Shown piece after piece: positions 54,988 to 63,936 of a DNA stretch of 64,000 nucleotides. Source of the DNA: Fervidobacterium gondwanense DSM 13020 (GTDB lineage: Bacteria > Thermotogota > Thermotogae > Thermotogales > Fervidobacteriaceae); assembly GCF_900143265.1 (NCBI RefSeq), contig NZ_FRDJ01000006.1:1-64000 (forward strand), written 5' to 3'. The notes below the pieces were generated by a model, which made no database searches, had not been told where the DNA came from, and saw only the letters and a program-made list of their open reading frames with translations. The position numbers and the translations under genes are program-made. Positions within the stretch are counted from its first letter, which is position 1. Every line of letters begins with the position of its first letter.

Positions 54988-56709
54988 ATGTACGATTCTA
55001 AAAAGTTGAAGAAGGTAGTAATGTACAGAAATTTGACAGTAGCCTTAATAACAACGATAGTCATTGGAGTCATATTCTTAATGTGGCTCAACGTTTTTAT
55101 CACAAAGGATTCAGAAAAGAATTTTGAAATCATAGACAGTGCTTTCCAAAACATCTTGAGCGCACTGAAAGAATCGTTAACTCTTCAAACAAGTAATGTC
55201 GATAAGTTTCTCTTAAATAATCTACAACTTGCGAAATCTTTGGTATTAAACCTTGGTGGATACGACGCTCTAAAATCGATAGAGAAGATATATGAGTCTT
55301 CCTTAGAAGATGCTGGTGAAGTCTTCGTCGATATTGATGTTGCTTTGGTTGACCTAAACGGAAAGGTACTTTCCTCAACGGGATATCACTCTAACGTCAG
55401 CGAACTCAGATTCAAGCCTTCAGAACCATCAGATCAGCAAACTCCGAAATTCCTCACATTCCTGCCAAACGAAAACCGATTGGTAATCTATTCTTGGTTT
55501 AGGATAAGCAACAATGAATTCTTAACGTTTATCCTTTATCCAGACCCACGACTGTATGTGAACTTGATAAAAGGATTAGCAACACTCAAAATTGGAAATA
55601 CAAAAGAAATCGCAATATATGTAGACTCGGAAAATAGACTGGATATTTCTGGAAAGGTCTTAGATTCGGTTATAGACGCGGGAATAAAAGACAAGATTAT
55701 AGTAAGGAGAATAACAAGCACTACGCTTTACAAACCATACACTTTATCAACTTACGAAGGTCTGACGACGAATTTATACCTCAAAGTAACGTTTGACTAC
55801 ATGAACTATGTATACATCATAGCCCTCATAATAGTTTTATTTATACTTATTGTCTTGATATTCACATATCTTTCAACACGTTCGGCGATAACCCCATTTG
55901 CAAGTGACATGACAAAATTGGGAATTGCAGTTCGGGAGGTCGGAAATTCTGGAATCCTTCCACCAGCAGGAACATTCAATCTAAGAGATACTCAGGAATT
56001 TTATGAAACACTTTCAGCCATAATGCAAGAGCTCAGTGCAACTCTTGAAGAACTCGAAGCAACAAACGAGGAACTTGAAAAGGCATACAATGAAGTGTCC
56101 GCAAAAAGTGAAGAGTTTAGGCGTTTGTTGTTAAACATGTCTGAGAGACTTGCCATGATTGCGGAAGGATATGACGAGGAAACTGGTCATCATATTTACA
56201 GAGTCAAAATTCTGTCGCGCTTCTTAGGTGAAAAGTTGCAACTCGATGATGAAAGAATTGAAGAACTTGGCATGTTTGCAAGCTTGCACGATATTGGAAA
56301 GATATTCATACCGCATGAAATACTAAAAAAACCCTCGCGCCTCACACCTGAAGAATGGGAAATAATGAAGCAGCATACAATACTCTCAAAAAGAATCTTA
56401 GACGTTCCCGGCTTCGAGACAGCGCTTAACATTGCTCTGTACCACCACGAAAACTACGATGGAACAGGTTATCCATTTGGTCTGAAAGGTGAGGAGATAC
56501 CTATCGTGGCACATATTGTCAAGCTTGTAGATGTATACGATGCGCTTAGGTCGGAACGGTCGTATAAAAAGGGACTTTCGCACGAAGAAACACTAAGAAT
56601 TATCTTAGAAGGGGATGGTAGAACTTCACCAAGCCATTTTTCACCAAAACTTCTAGAAGTTTTTGAAACGCACAACAATGAAATAGATGAACTTTGGAGG
56701 AGTATTTAA
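54988..56709 (+). CDS. Membrane sensor with HD-GYP phosphodiesterase domain
   Basis: The 573-residue protein has a membrane helix at about residues 17-38, an external sensor domain of about 230 residues, a second helix at about 273-295, a coiled-coil linker and a C-terminal HD-GYP domain. The catalytic set is present: HHIYRVK near 399, HDIGK near 433 and HHENYDGTGYP near 485. HD-GYP enzymes degrade cyclic di-GMP, so the sensed signal would lower that messenger. The GYP motif is intact. No GGDEF partner is in the window. It has no visible own promoter and precedes the rpsB promoter. Confidence 0.88.
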   Translation: MYDSKKLKKVVMYRNLTVALITTIVIGVIFLMWLNVFITKDSEKNFEIIDSAFQNILSALKESLTLQTSNVDKFLLNNLQLAKSLVLNLGGYDALKSIEKIYESSLEDAGEVFVDIDVALVDLNGKVLSSTGYHSNVSELRFKPSEPSDQQTPKFLTFLPNENRLVIYSWFRISNNEFLTFILYPDPRLYVNLIKGLATLKIGNTKEIAIYVDSENRLDISGKVLDSVIDAGIKDKIIVRRITSTTLYKPYTLSTYEGLTTNLYLKVTFDYMNYVYIIALIIVLFILIVLIFTYLSTRSAITPFASDMTKLGIAVREVGNSGILPPAGTFNLRDTQEFYETLSAIMQELSATLEELEATNEELEKAYNEVSAKSEEFRRLLLNMSERLAMIAEGYDEETGHHIYRVKILSRFLGEKLQLDDERIEELGMFASLHDIGKIFIPHEILKKPSRLTPEEWEIMKQHTILSKRILDVPGFETALNIALYHHENYDGTGYPFGLKGEEIPIVAHIVKLVDVYDALRSERSYKKGLSHEETLRIILEGDGRTSPSHFSPKLLEVFETHNNEIDELWRSI

Positions 56710-56720
56710 CAAAACATTAA

Positions 56721-56748
56721 TTGACTAATTTGAAATATATGGTACAAT
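56721..56748 (+). promoter_or_regulatory. rpsB promoter
   Basis: TTGACT (56721-56726) and TACAAT (56743-56748), 16 bases apart, 12 bases after the HD-GYP stop. Best-defined plus-strand promoter in this region; transcription would start near 56755, giving a leader of about 110 bases. Confidence 0.75.
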
Positions 56749-56769
56749 TCTGCTTGCTGATAAAAAAAT

Positions 56770-56838
56770 CCGCACGCTTTCCGTTTCCCACCTCGGTGCT
56801 CTGAATTCTAATCGGAGTCGGTGGGTTAAAGGGGGCGG
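56770..56838 (+). promoter_or_regulatory. Structured rpsB leader, possible S2 autoregulatory site
   Basis: Four nested helices can form: CCGC/GCGG (56770-56773 with 56835-56838), CTTT/AAAG (56777-56780 with 56828-56831), CCCACC/GGTGGG (56787-56792 with 56820-56825) and CTCTGA/TCGGAG (56799-56804 with 56812-56817, 7-base loop). Ribosomal protein S2 is known to repress its own message in several bacteria through a leader; whether this shape matches those is not checked. Confidence 0.5.
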
Positions 56839-56865
56839 AGGATAAAACCAAATGGAGGTGCAGGT

Positions 56866-57639
56866 ATGCCAGTCGTAACGATGAAACAACTTTTAGAAGC
56901 AGGTGTTCACTTCGGACACAGAACTCAAAGATGGAACCCCAAGATGAAGCCGTATATCTACGGAGCAAGAAAAGGTATCTACATTATTGACCTTCAAAAG
57001 ACCGTAAAGCTCTTGGACGAAGCCTACGATTTCGTTAGAGACGTAGCAAGCAAAGGCGGAACGATCCTCTTCGTTGGAACAAAGAAACAAGCTCAACAGG
57101 TTGTTAAGAACGAAGCAGAAAGATGCGGTGGATTCTACGTTAACAACAGATGGCTCGGTGGACTTCTCACAAACTTCTCAACGATTCAATCAAGGATTCA
57201 AAGACTCATCGAACTCGAAGAGATGGAAGCAAACGGGGAGCTCGACAGGCTTCCTAAGAAAGAACAAAGCAAATTGAGAAAAACGCTCGAAAAACTTAGA
57301 AAGAACCTGGGTGGCGTCAAGAATATGAGAAGTTTACCAGATGTCATATTTGTCGTGGACCCGAGGAAAGAAAAGATAGCTGTCGAAGAAGCGAATTACC
57401 TTGGAATTCCTATCGTAGGTATGGTAGATACAAACTGTGACCCAGATCCAATCGACTACGTAATTCCATCAAACGATGACGCAATAAGGGCAATCGCTCT
57501 TATCGCAGCCAAGATAGCGGATGCTTACTTGGAAGGCAGAGAAGGCGTTGCGTACTCAGCAGAAGAAGCTCAGGTAGTATCCGAACCAGAAGAGATAGAG
57601 ATAAACATTCCAGAAAACCTTGAAGAAGAAGAAATATAA
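56866..57639 (+). CDS. rpsB: 30S ribosomal protein S2
   Basis: S2 is a protein of the small ribosomal subunit needed late in assembly. It is recognised by [47 protein letters not shown] and [12 protein letters not shown]. It has 257 residues, with an acidic C-terminal extension ending [18 protein letters not shown] precedes the ATG. rpsB is usually followed by tsf; here a strong terminator follows, so tsf is elsewhere and rpsB is monocistronic. Confidence 0.97.
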   Translation: MPVVTMKQLLEAGVHFGHRTQRWNPKMKPYIYGARKGIYIIDLQKTVKLLDEAYDFVRDVASKGGTILFVGTKKQAQQVVKNEAERCGGFYVNNRWLGGLLTNFSTIQSRIQRLIELEEMEANGELDRLPKKEQSKLRKTLEKLRKNLGGVKNMRSLPDVIFVVDPRKEKIAVEEANYLGIPIVGMVDTNCDPDPIDYVIPSNDDAIRAIALIAAKIADAYLEGREGVAYSAEEAQVVSEPEEIEINIPENLEEEEI

Positions 57640-57665
57640 CAATTGAACAAAATATAAAAACACAA

Positions 57666-57696
57666 AAGACCTCGGCGTCAAGCCGAGGTCTTGTTT
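57666..57696. terminator. Bidirectional terminator of rpsB and the EamA transporter gene
   Basis: An 11-bp stem (AAGACCTCGGC 57666-57676, GCCGAGGTCTT 57682-57692) with a 5-base loop and T runs on both strands. The stop codon of the convergent transporter gene (57678-57680) lies within the loop. Confidence 0.9.
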
Positions 57697-58568
57697 TTAG
57701 CTCTCGAACTAAGGTACGAATTGGCAACAAGTGATGCAAGTATCATGACCATACCGATTATTTGAATAAAGAGTATCTTTTCATGACGAATCAGGCTACC
57801 AGCCAATACAGAAACGATTGTCGTCAAATTAGAAAATAGAGACGAAACGGTCGGTGAGACTTTGCTGAGCATGTAATTTACCAAGAAGAAAGCAACTGTT
57901 GAAGATAAAACACCAAGGTACAGAGCACTGATAATTGCTGATAAATTCGTCGTTATCTCGAACTGACCAGTGATTAAACTCATGGTTGTGAAAAACAAAA
58001 AACCTGTCAGCATCATTGTGAATGTTATTTCCATAGGTTCGAAGAGCGCTGATAACTTCCGCGAGAAAATATTATAAAGTGCTGCAGAAAAGACGGCACA
58101 CAGAACTAACACCTTTCCTATGAAAGCTCCTTTTTCAAATCCGCCGCCTCCAACTATTAGAGAGACGCCCAAGAAGCTTGTGAATGCAAACAAAACCTGA
58201 AACCAGTGTAGCTTTTCCTTAAGCATGAATGGACTGAGAAAAGCAATAACAATGGGTATCATCGCTATTATCATACCAGCCTCTGAAGAAGTTGCGTACC
58301 TCAAACCATTCGTTTCAAAAATAAAATACATTATAGGCTGGAAAATAACAACTTTCCACAGCTTCCAGTAAGGCTTCCTACTTATACGGACAACTTTCAG
58401 AAAACTTAGCAACAGAATAGCAGCGGTTGCTATACCAAACCTATAAGACAAAAACGTGTAAATCCCCACGTACTCAATGCCAGCCTTTGTGAACAAAAAA
58501 GAAAGTCCAAATATCAGCGAAACGGTAACTCCAGCAAGATAAACTCTCCAGTTTCCATTCTTCCCCAT
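57678..58568 (-). CDS. EamA/DMT-family transporter
   Basis: A 296-residue protein of ten hydrophobic helices in two EamA repeats; the first repeat has FSLFTKAG-like FLFTKAGIEYVGIYTF, the second SALYLGVLSSTVAFFL. DMT transporters export or import metabolites such as amino acids or drugs; the substrate is unknown. The start is ATG 58568 after AAAGGGGA, with a longer in-frame ATG 39 bases upstream that has no ribosome site. Its last codons are part of the terminator stem shared with rpsB. Confidence 0.85.
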   Translation of the reverse strand: MGKNGNWRVYLAGVTVSLIFGLSFLFTKAGIEYVGIYTFLSYRFGIATAAILLLSFLKVVRISRKPYWKLWKVVIFQPIMYFIFETNGLRYATSSEAGMIIAMIPIVIAFLSPFMLKEKLHWFQVLFAFTSFLGVSLIVGGGGFEKGAFIGKVLVLCAVFSAALYNIFSRKLSALFEPMEITFTMMLTGFLFFTTMSLITGQFEITTNLSAIISALYLGVLSSTVAFFLVNYMLSKVSPTVSSLFSNLTTIVSVLAGSLIRHEKILFIQIIGMVMILASLVANSYLSSRAKNKTSA

Positions 58569-58616
58569 TATTATTCCCCTTTCACAGGAATTCACGAAAA
58601 TTCTCATGGAACATCA

Positions 58617-58709
58617 ATGGTTCGCAAAGCGTACCATGTTCACAACAATATTTTAAACCATAATCCTGAGCTTGAAAAGATAGGAATGTTCGGACTTCTC
58701 AAAAGCTAA
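58617..58709 (+). CDS. Possible short ORF or gene remnant before hrcA
   Basis: A 30-codon frame (MVRKAYHVHNNILNHNPELE, then KIGMFGLLKS) with a protein-like composition and no convincing ribosome site. The frame stays open upstream to about 58575. It could be the end of a lost gene or chance. It lies between the EamA gene start and the hrcA promoter. Confidence 0.2.
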   Translation: MVRKAYHVHNNILNHNPELEKIGMFGLLKS

Positions 58710-58713
58710 AGAA

Positions 58714-58742
58714 TTGACAATAGTACACATTTATGGTAATAT
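58714..58742 (+). promoter_or_regulatory. hrcA-grpE-dnaJ promoter
   Basis: A perfect TTGACA (58714-58719) and TAATAT (58737-58742) with a 17-base spacer. The CIRCE-like element begins one base later and covers the expected transcription start. Confidence 0.8.
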
Positions 58743-58743
58743 T

Positions 58744-58770
58744 TTAGCAGACAAAACATATGATTGCTAA
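58744..58770. promoter_or_regulatory. CIRCE-like operator of hrcA
   Basis: TTAGCAGAC-N9-GATTGCTAA, matching the CIRCE consensus in 15 of 18 arm positions. It lies directly downstream of the -10 box, unlike the dnaK site, which covers the -35. The three mismatches suggest weaker binding. Confidence 0.75.
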
Positions 58771-58830
58771 TTTGTTTGACAATTCACAGGATATACTTTT
58801 ATCGATTTCGTAATATCCGGAGGTGATAGA

Positions 58831-59871
58831 ATGGACATCACCGAAAGGCAGAAAAAAGTGCTGTACTGTATTGTACAAGAGTACATAAACACGAAAGCTC
58901 CAGTAAGTTCGAAGAGAGTCTTAGAAAACGCTGCACTTGAAAGGTCAGGCGCAACTGTCAGAAATGACATGAACAGGTTGATGAAGGCTGGTTACATATA
59001 TCAGCCACACACATCGGCGGGTAGGGTACCTACCGATAAAGGTTTGAGATTTTACGTTAACGAACTCAGAAAAATAAGAGATGAGATAAAGTCAAAGAGC
59101 ACCCACGTTGAGACAGTTGCGAATTTCCCAATGGGCGATATGGAAAAAGTGCTAACTGGGGCAGCCAAATTGCTGAGTTCATCAACAAAAGGCATGGTAG
59201 TTATAGAGAAGCCAAGTCCGTTGAATCTTAGGATCAAAAGAATTGTGATAACACCTGTTAGCAGAAACTTTTCTATTGCAAATGTCGTAACTTCGCTTGG
59301 TCTGAGTTCTTCTATACCTCTCCAACATGCAGAAATCGATAGCGGCGAAGAGATAACACACATTGAGGAAGTCCTGAACAAGCTGATTCAAGGTCTAACA
59401 CTTAACGAATTCAGAACGAAATTGAAAGACATCTTCTCGAAGTTAAACAATCTCAATAGCATAAACGGCTTTGAAATAAGTAATATGAGCAAGGGATTCT
59501 TGGAGATAACTGAACGCTTATCGATGGAAAGCTACGAGGATTATATCACCGAAGGACTTTCAAACCTTTTAACAAACGACAGGATTAATTTACGAAAACT
59601 GCAGAATATACTTGCTTATGTATCAACCGATGTTTTCTACAAAGACCTCTTAGAACTCAAGAATGATGTCTATGTGGGTAAAGAACATGGTTTGCGTTTC
59701 TTGGATGACTTCTCAGTCATTATAGGACCATTCTATGCGGAAAACAACCCAATAGGACGAATCGCCGTCTTATTTGATAAGTTCAGCCGATATGATCATG
59801 TGTTCGAAAGCTTTGAATTCATGCTCAATAGATTGACTGAATACTTCACAATAGTCTCGAGAAATGTGTGA
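58831..59871 (+). CDS. hrcA: Heat-inducible transcription repressor HrcA
   Basis: HrcA binds CIRCE elements and is kept active by chaperonin, so heat shock frees the promoters. The N-terminal winged-helix (RQKKVLYCIVQEYINTKAPV, then GATVRNDMNRLMKAGY and the HTSAGRVPTDKGLRFYV motif) is unmistakable. 346 residues, full length. CCGGAGGTGATAG precedes the ATG. It opens the hrcA-grpE-dnaJ operon, and a CIRCE-like site before it makes it self-regulated; dnaK has its own CIRCE 33 kb away. Confidence 0.96.
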   Translation: MDITERQKKVLYCIVQEYINTKAPVSSKRVLENAALERSGATVRNDMNRLMKAGYIYQPHTSAGRVPTDKGLRFYVNELRKIRDEIKSKSTHVETVANFPMGDMEKVLTGAAKLLSSSTKGMVVIEKPSPLNLRIKRIVITPVSRNFSIANVVTSLGLSSSIPLQHAEIDSGEEITHIEEVLNKLIQGLTLNEFRTKLKDIFSKLNNLNSINGFEISNMSKGFLEITERLSMESYEDYITEGLSNLLTNDRINLRKLQNILAYVSTDVFYKDLLELKNDVYVGKEHGLRFLDDFSVIIGPFYAENNPIGRIAVLFDKFSRYDHVFESFEFMLNRLTEYFTIVSRNV

Positions 59872-59930
59872 AATGTGTTAAATGCGTAAACTAATAAAAT
59901 ATATAAAAGATGAACTGAGGAGGGAAAAAT

Positions 59931-60614
59931 ATGGAAAAGGAAAGAAAACTGGAAAATTTAGAAGAGAAGGAAAGGAAAATTGCTTCAGATAACACAGATA
60001 ATTTGACTGAAAATAAAGAGGAAGTTTCGAATCTTGAAAAGGAAAACAAGGAGTTAAAAGAAAAGATCTCCGAGCTCGAAGCGCAGTTGAAAGAAATCCA
60101 AAACGCGGCTCGGGTTATAAAAGCAACATTCGAAAATTACAAGTTAGACGCCGACAGGCAGATAAGAGATGCGAGCAGAGCTACCTCTTTAAGGATTATG
60201 AGAGCGATGATACCTCTCTTAGACGATTTCAAACGAGCTTTTAAACATTTTGAGCTATCAAACAACCTCGAGGAATTCAAAACTGGAGTGGAAAAGATAT
60301 ACGAGAAATTTGTCAGAACACTTGAAAATGAGGGGTTAAAACAAATTGATGCAACTGGCAAGTTTGACCCGTTCAATCACGAAGCATTCGAAAGGGAAGA
60401 AAGAGAAGACTTGGAAGAATACACGATCACCGAAGTTATAGAAGATGGTTATACCTTCAACGGTCAGGTTATTAAACCTGCGAAAGTAAAGGTTGCAGTC
60501 AAGCCAAGAAAGAAAAAAGAACCTGCAGAAAATACTGAGAACACAAACAGTAACAAAGACAACAGTGAAGGTAAAAGCTCTGAAAGCAGTGCGGAAAATA
60601 GAGGTGAGGCATAA
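59931..60614 (+). CDS. grpE: Nucleotide exchange factor GrpE
   Basis: GrpE releases ADP from DnaK. The protein has an acidic, long N-terminal coiled coil (EKENKELKEKISELEAQL), then the conserved core RALRIMRAMIPLLDDFKRA-type stretch and FDPFNHEAFERE, and a C-terminal beta domain with DGYTFNGQVIKPAKVKV. It is 227 residues with a Lys/Ser/Glu-rich tail longer than usual. The stop codon and the dnaJ ATG share one base. Confidence 0.95.
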   Translation: MEKERKLENLEEKERKIASDNTDNLTENKEEVSNLEKENKELKEKISELEAQLKEIQNAARVIKATFENYKLDADRQIRDASRATSLRIMRAMIPLLDDFKRAFKHFELSNNLEEFKTGVEKIYEKFVRTLENEGLKQIDATGKFDPFNHEAFEREEREDLEEYTITEVIEDGYTFNGQVIKPAKVKVAVKPRKKKEPAENTENTNSNKDNSEGKSSESSAENRGEA

Positions 60615-61753
60615 TGCCAGCTAAAAAGGATTATTACGAGATACTTGGTATTCCAAAAAATGCCTCTGACGATGAAATTAAAGCCGCTTACAAGAAGCTT
60701 GTCAAAGAATGGCATCCAGATAGGCACGCCGGAGACAAAAAGAAGCAAGCGGAACAGAAGTTTAAAGAGATTCAAGAAGCTTACGAAGTGCTCAGCGACC
60801 CGCAAAAAAGAGCAATGTACGATAAGTTTGGTTACGTAGGTGAAGGCGGTTATGTATACGAACCGAATGGGACAAATTTCGGCACTGGTGGTTTTGGTTT
60901 CGGATTTGAAGACATTTTCAGAGATTTCGATGATATATTCAACATATTCTTTGGAGGGCAGAGAACTTCAACAGCTTCTCAATCGTCCCAGAGAGGAACA
61001 CGCAGAAGCTCTCGAAGAGGTGAAGATATAAATGTTGAGTTAGTTATAACAGATGCAGATATATTCACTGGAAAGGATGCAACAATTGAATACGATAGAT
61101 ATGATGCTTGCGAGAACTGTCATGGCGAAGGTGTTGAACCTGGCAGTAAGTGGGTAACCTGTTCAAAATGTCACGGTACTGGCGTTGTAAGAGAAGAAAA
61201 ACGCACCCCATTTGGAGTATTTATTAACCAGCACACTTGTGACGCTTGTGGTGGTACAGGTTCGATTCCCGGAGAAACATGCCATGTCTGTCGCGGCAGT
61301 GGAAGGATAAAGAAGCGAACCACTGCTGTGGTAAATATACCATCAGGAGTCGAAGATGGAAGCGTATTGCGAATTCCTCGGAAAGGAAACGCCGGCAGTT
61401 ATGGTGGTGAATACGGGGATTTGTATGTGCATATCAGAGTCAGACAAACAAGTGATTACAAACGCGAGGGTGATGATATAATAGTAACTGTGCCAATAGA
61501 TTACGTAACAGCAATTCTTGGAGGAACAGCGTTCGTTGAACTTCCGAATAAAGAGAAAATCGAGGTAGAAATACCTGCCGGCACACAGCCAAATGATAGA
61601 GTTGTTATCAAAGGCAAGGGAATTCCAAATACAAGGACAGGTAGACGCGGGAACTTGGTTGCAGAATTTAAAGTTTCGATACCAAAGAAGGTATCAGGTA
61701 AAGAAAGGGAACTTTTGAAAGAAATAGCAAAAGAAAGGGGTATTAAGGTTTGA
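60614..61753 (+). CDS. dnaJ: Chaperone DnaJ (Hsp40, type I)
   Basis: DnaJ delivers substrates to DnaK and stimulates its ATPase. J domain with HPD in EWHPDRHAG, a Gly/Phe-rich linker (GTGGFGFGFED), four zinc motifs of CxxCxGxG type (CENCHGEG, CSKCHGTG, CDACGGTG, CHVCRGSG), and the C-terminal substrate domains. Full length at 379. Its stop overlaps the next gene's TTG by four bases. Confidence 0.97.
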   Translation: MPAKKDYYEILGIPKNASDDEIKAAYKKLVKEWHPDRHAGDKKKQAEQKFKEIQEAYEVLSDPQKRAMYDKFGYVGEGGYVYEPNGTNFGTGGFGFGFEDIFRDFDDIFNIFFGGQRTSTASQSSQRGTRRSSRRGEDINVELVITDADIFTGKDATIEYDRYDACENCHGEGVEPGSKWVTCSKCHGTGVVREEKRTPFGVFINQHTCDACGGTGSIPGETCHVCRGSGRIKKRTTAVVNIPSGVEDGSVLRIPRKGNAGSYGGEYGDLYVHIRVRQTSDYKREGDDIIVTVPIDYVTAILGGTAFVELPNKEKIEVEIPAGTQPNDRVVIKGKGIPNTRTGRRGNLVAEFKVSIPKKVSGKERELLKEIAKERGIKV

Positions 61754-63150
61754 GACTTGACAGGAACAAATTAGAAAATGCTCACAAAAAAATGTATAGA
61801 AGACTTCCAAACAGTAGAAAGAACAGCAGAAATGGATCCAATAGTTTCAAGCTTTTTTCTGCTATTTTCTTGATATTAGTGATAGGTTTATTCTTCATTG
61901 GTTTTTCCACAATTATAAACTCTGAAAATAACACAATGAAACTTTTTTCTTTTCTGAAGCAAGCTGATAAAACGAATAACGAAAATGTAAATGAGGAGAA
62001 AGAAATCTTTCTTGACTTTGGGCAAGAAACACGAATAACGAAGGTTTTGAAAGTCAACGACGAGTATTTAGTTGTAGGTGATGTACTGACAAACGAGAAG
62101 GAAAAATACCAGATCTTTTTAGCAAAGTTGGATAAAGATGGCAATATAATTTCAAAAACGTTTTTTGGAAACGATGGAGACGAATTTGCATATGATGTTA
62201 TTAAGGAGAGCGACGGTTACATAGTCGTAGGGGTTTCTTCTTCAAAAAGTTTCGGAGTCCGTGGCAGGTACGATGCTCTGCTTATAAAATACAATGAACA
62301 AGGAAAAATCCTTTGGTACAAAGTTTACGGAGGACCTGACTGGGATAGAGCATACAAAGTTCTGAAAACAGAGAACGGATACGTCATCGTAGGTGATAAT
62401 TACGCAAAAGGCGGAGATGTGTCGCAAAATTTTGGCGAACACGACTACTGGATTGTGAGCTTGTCAAGAGATGGAAAGATTCTATGGGACAGGAGCTTTG
62501 GCGGTATAAGATGGGATAGAGCGTATTCAGGTGGCTATGTTGAAGCACAAAAATTGATTCTCTCTGTCGGTTCTTCAAACTCGTTCACAGATGGGAATCG
62601 GTACGATGGATACGTTGTAGCTTACGATACAAAGGGTAATTTAGTTTGGAAGTCTACGTTAACAAACTCTTATACACTGTGGCCTCTCGATTTAGTTGTT
62701 ACAAATAACTCAATTTACGTCGCAGGATATGTTTACGAAAAACTGTCGTCAGACTCTGCTGGCAACAATTCGCAAAATGCCTTAGGAGTTGAAAAGGGCT
62801 TCATCGCAAAGCTTTCGGAAAGCGGTCAAGTCGTATACCTTAAAACGTTTGGAGAAAATGCGAGAATACATTCGATAGCCGTTGATTCTTCAACAATAGA
62901 TAACAAAGATGAGAGCAAGACAATCATGTTTGTTGGTTATAAAACCGATAAAGACGTAAAGATACCGTGGTATGGTTCTTTCATCTTCCGAACGGATATG
63001 GAGAAACCTACTATTATAGAAAAATACTTGGACACAGAATATGGTATGTTGTTTAACATTCTAAAATCAGAAGATGGAGTCGTTATATCCGGAAGCAGTA
63101 TGAAAGAAGGGAAAATTGTTGGGCTACTGAGGATAATGCCAAATATATAA
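61750..63150 (+). CDS. Membrane-anchored beta-propeller-like repeat protein
   Basis: A 466-residue protein with a basic N-terminus, one transmembrane helix (about residues 36-57, LFSAIFLILVIGLFFIGFS) and an external part of repeats. Each repeat has a consensus like KLDKDGNIL-W-K-YGG-DWDRAY-V followed by DGYIVVG and GRYDALLIKY. This fits a beta-propeller or delta-60-type repeat protein. Function unknown. TTG start at 61750, within the dnaJ stop; coupling to the chaperone operon is odd for a surface protein, and it may only share the message. Confidence 0.65.
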   Translation: MRLDRNKLENAHKKMYRRLPNSRKNSRNGSNSFKLFSAIFLILVIGLFFIGFSTIINSENNTMKLFSFLKQADKTNNENVNEEKEIFLDFGQETRITKVLKVNDEYLVVGDVLTNEKEKYQIFLAKLDKDGNIISKTFFGNDGDEFAYDVIKESDGYIVVGVSSSKSFGVRGRYDALLIKYNEQGKILWYKVYGGPDWDRAYKVLKTENGYVIVGDNYAKGGDVSQNFGEHDYWIVSLSRDGKILWDRSFGGIRWDRAYSGGYVEAQKLILSVGSSNSFTDGNRYDGYVVAYDTKGNLVWKSTLTNSYTLWPLDLVVTNNSIYVAGYVYEKLSSDSAGNNSQNALGVEKGFIAKLSESGQVVYLKTFGENARIHSIAVDSSTIDNKDESKTIMFVGYKTDKDVKIPWYGSFIFRTDMEKPTIIEKYLDTEYGMLFNILKSEDGVVISGSSMKEGKIVGLLRIMPNI

Positions 63151-63161
63151 GTGCTTAAGTC

Positions 63162-63893
63162 TTATTCGAGCAACTCTTTTAAAGACTCCTTGTAATTTCT
63201 TCCAACTGGCACAATATCGCCATTTGAAAGTTCGAGGGCCACGCTCCCAAAGTAATTCCTGATTATTTTCTTTATGTGCTCAACATTTATAATATACGAT
63301 TTATGAACTCTAAGGAATTTTTCCGCAGGTAGTTTTTCTTCACAAACCTTTAAAGAAGTTTTCGTAGTCAATTTTTCTTCATTTGAGACGACAACTACTT
63401 CACCTTCGCTTGCGTAAATGTATAAAATTTTGCTGATATCCAAAAACAACACCTCTCCGTCAACTTCGACGGAGAATTTTTCTTTTTTCATCTTCTTTAT
63501 GAATTCTCTCATTTTTGACTCTTGAAGTACGTCCTCTTTGTTGCTTTCTATAATCTTCCTTACCTTCTCGATAGCAGTCTTCAAGCGTTCTTCCCTTATA
63601 GGTTTTAAAAGATAGTCAATTGCATTTTCTTCGAAAGCCTTTACAGCGTATTCTGAATAAGCAGTCGTAAATATCACATAAGGCCTATGCTTGACGTTTT
63701 CAAGAACATAAAAACCGTCGTATTCTCCCAAGTTTATATCTAGAAAAACCAAATCGGGCATTTTTGTATTGATCATCTCGATAGCTTCACGTGCGTTAGA
63801 TGCTATGCCTAATATATCTAAACCTTCCTCTTTCAACATCTTTTCAAGTACAAGAGCAAGCAACTTTTCATCTTCAACAATTACACAAGTCAT
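63162..63893 (-). CDS. LytTR-family response regulator
   Basis: A 243-residue two-component regulator. The receiver domain has E7-D8, the phospho-acceptor D52 (VFLDINLGEYDG) and the LLKPI Lys; the C-terminal LytTR DNA-binding domain includes KFLRVHKSYIINVEHI and VPVGRNYKESL. Such regulators act with LytS-type kinases on cell wall, carbon-source or peptide signals. GGAGGTAAAGG lies before the ATG. The kinase gene ends 43 bases upstream, so the two are a pair. Confidence 0.92.
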   Translation of the reverse strand: MTCVIVEDEKLLALVLEKMLKEEGLDILGIASNAREAIEMINTKMPDLVFLDINLGEYDGFYVLENVKHRPYVIFTTAYSEYAVKAFEENAIDYLLKPIREERLKTAIEKVRKIIESNKEDVLQESKMREFIKKMKKEKFSVEVDGEVLFLDISKILYIYASEGEVVVVSNEEKLTTKTSLKVCEEKLPAEKFLRVHKSYIINVEHIKKIIRNYFGSVALELSNGDIVPVGRNYKESLKELLE

Positions 63894-63936
63894 ATTCTCA
63901 CCTTTACCTCCAATTCACTAATTTTATGTCAAACTC

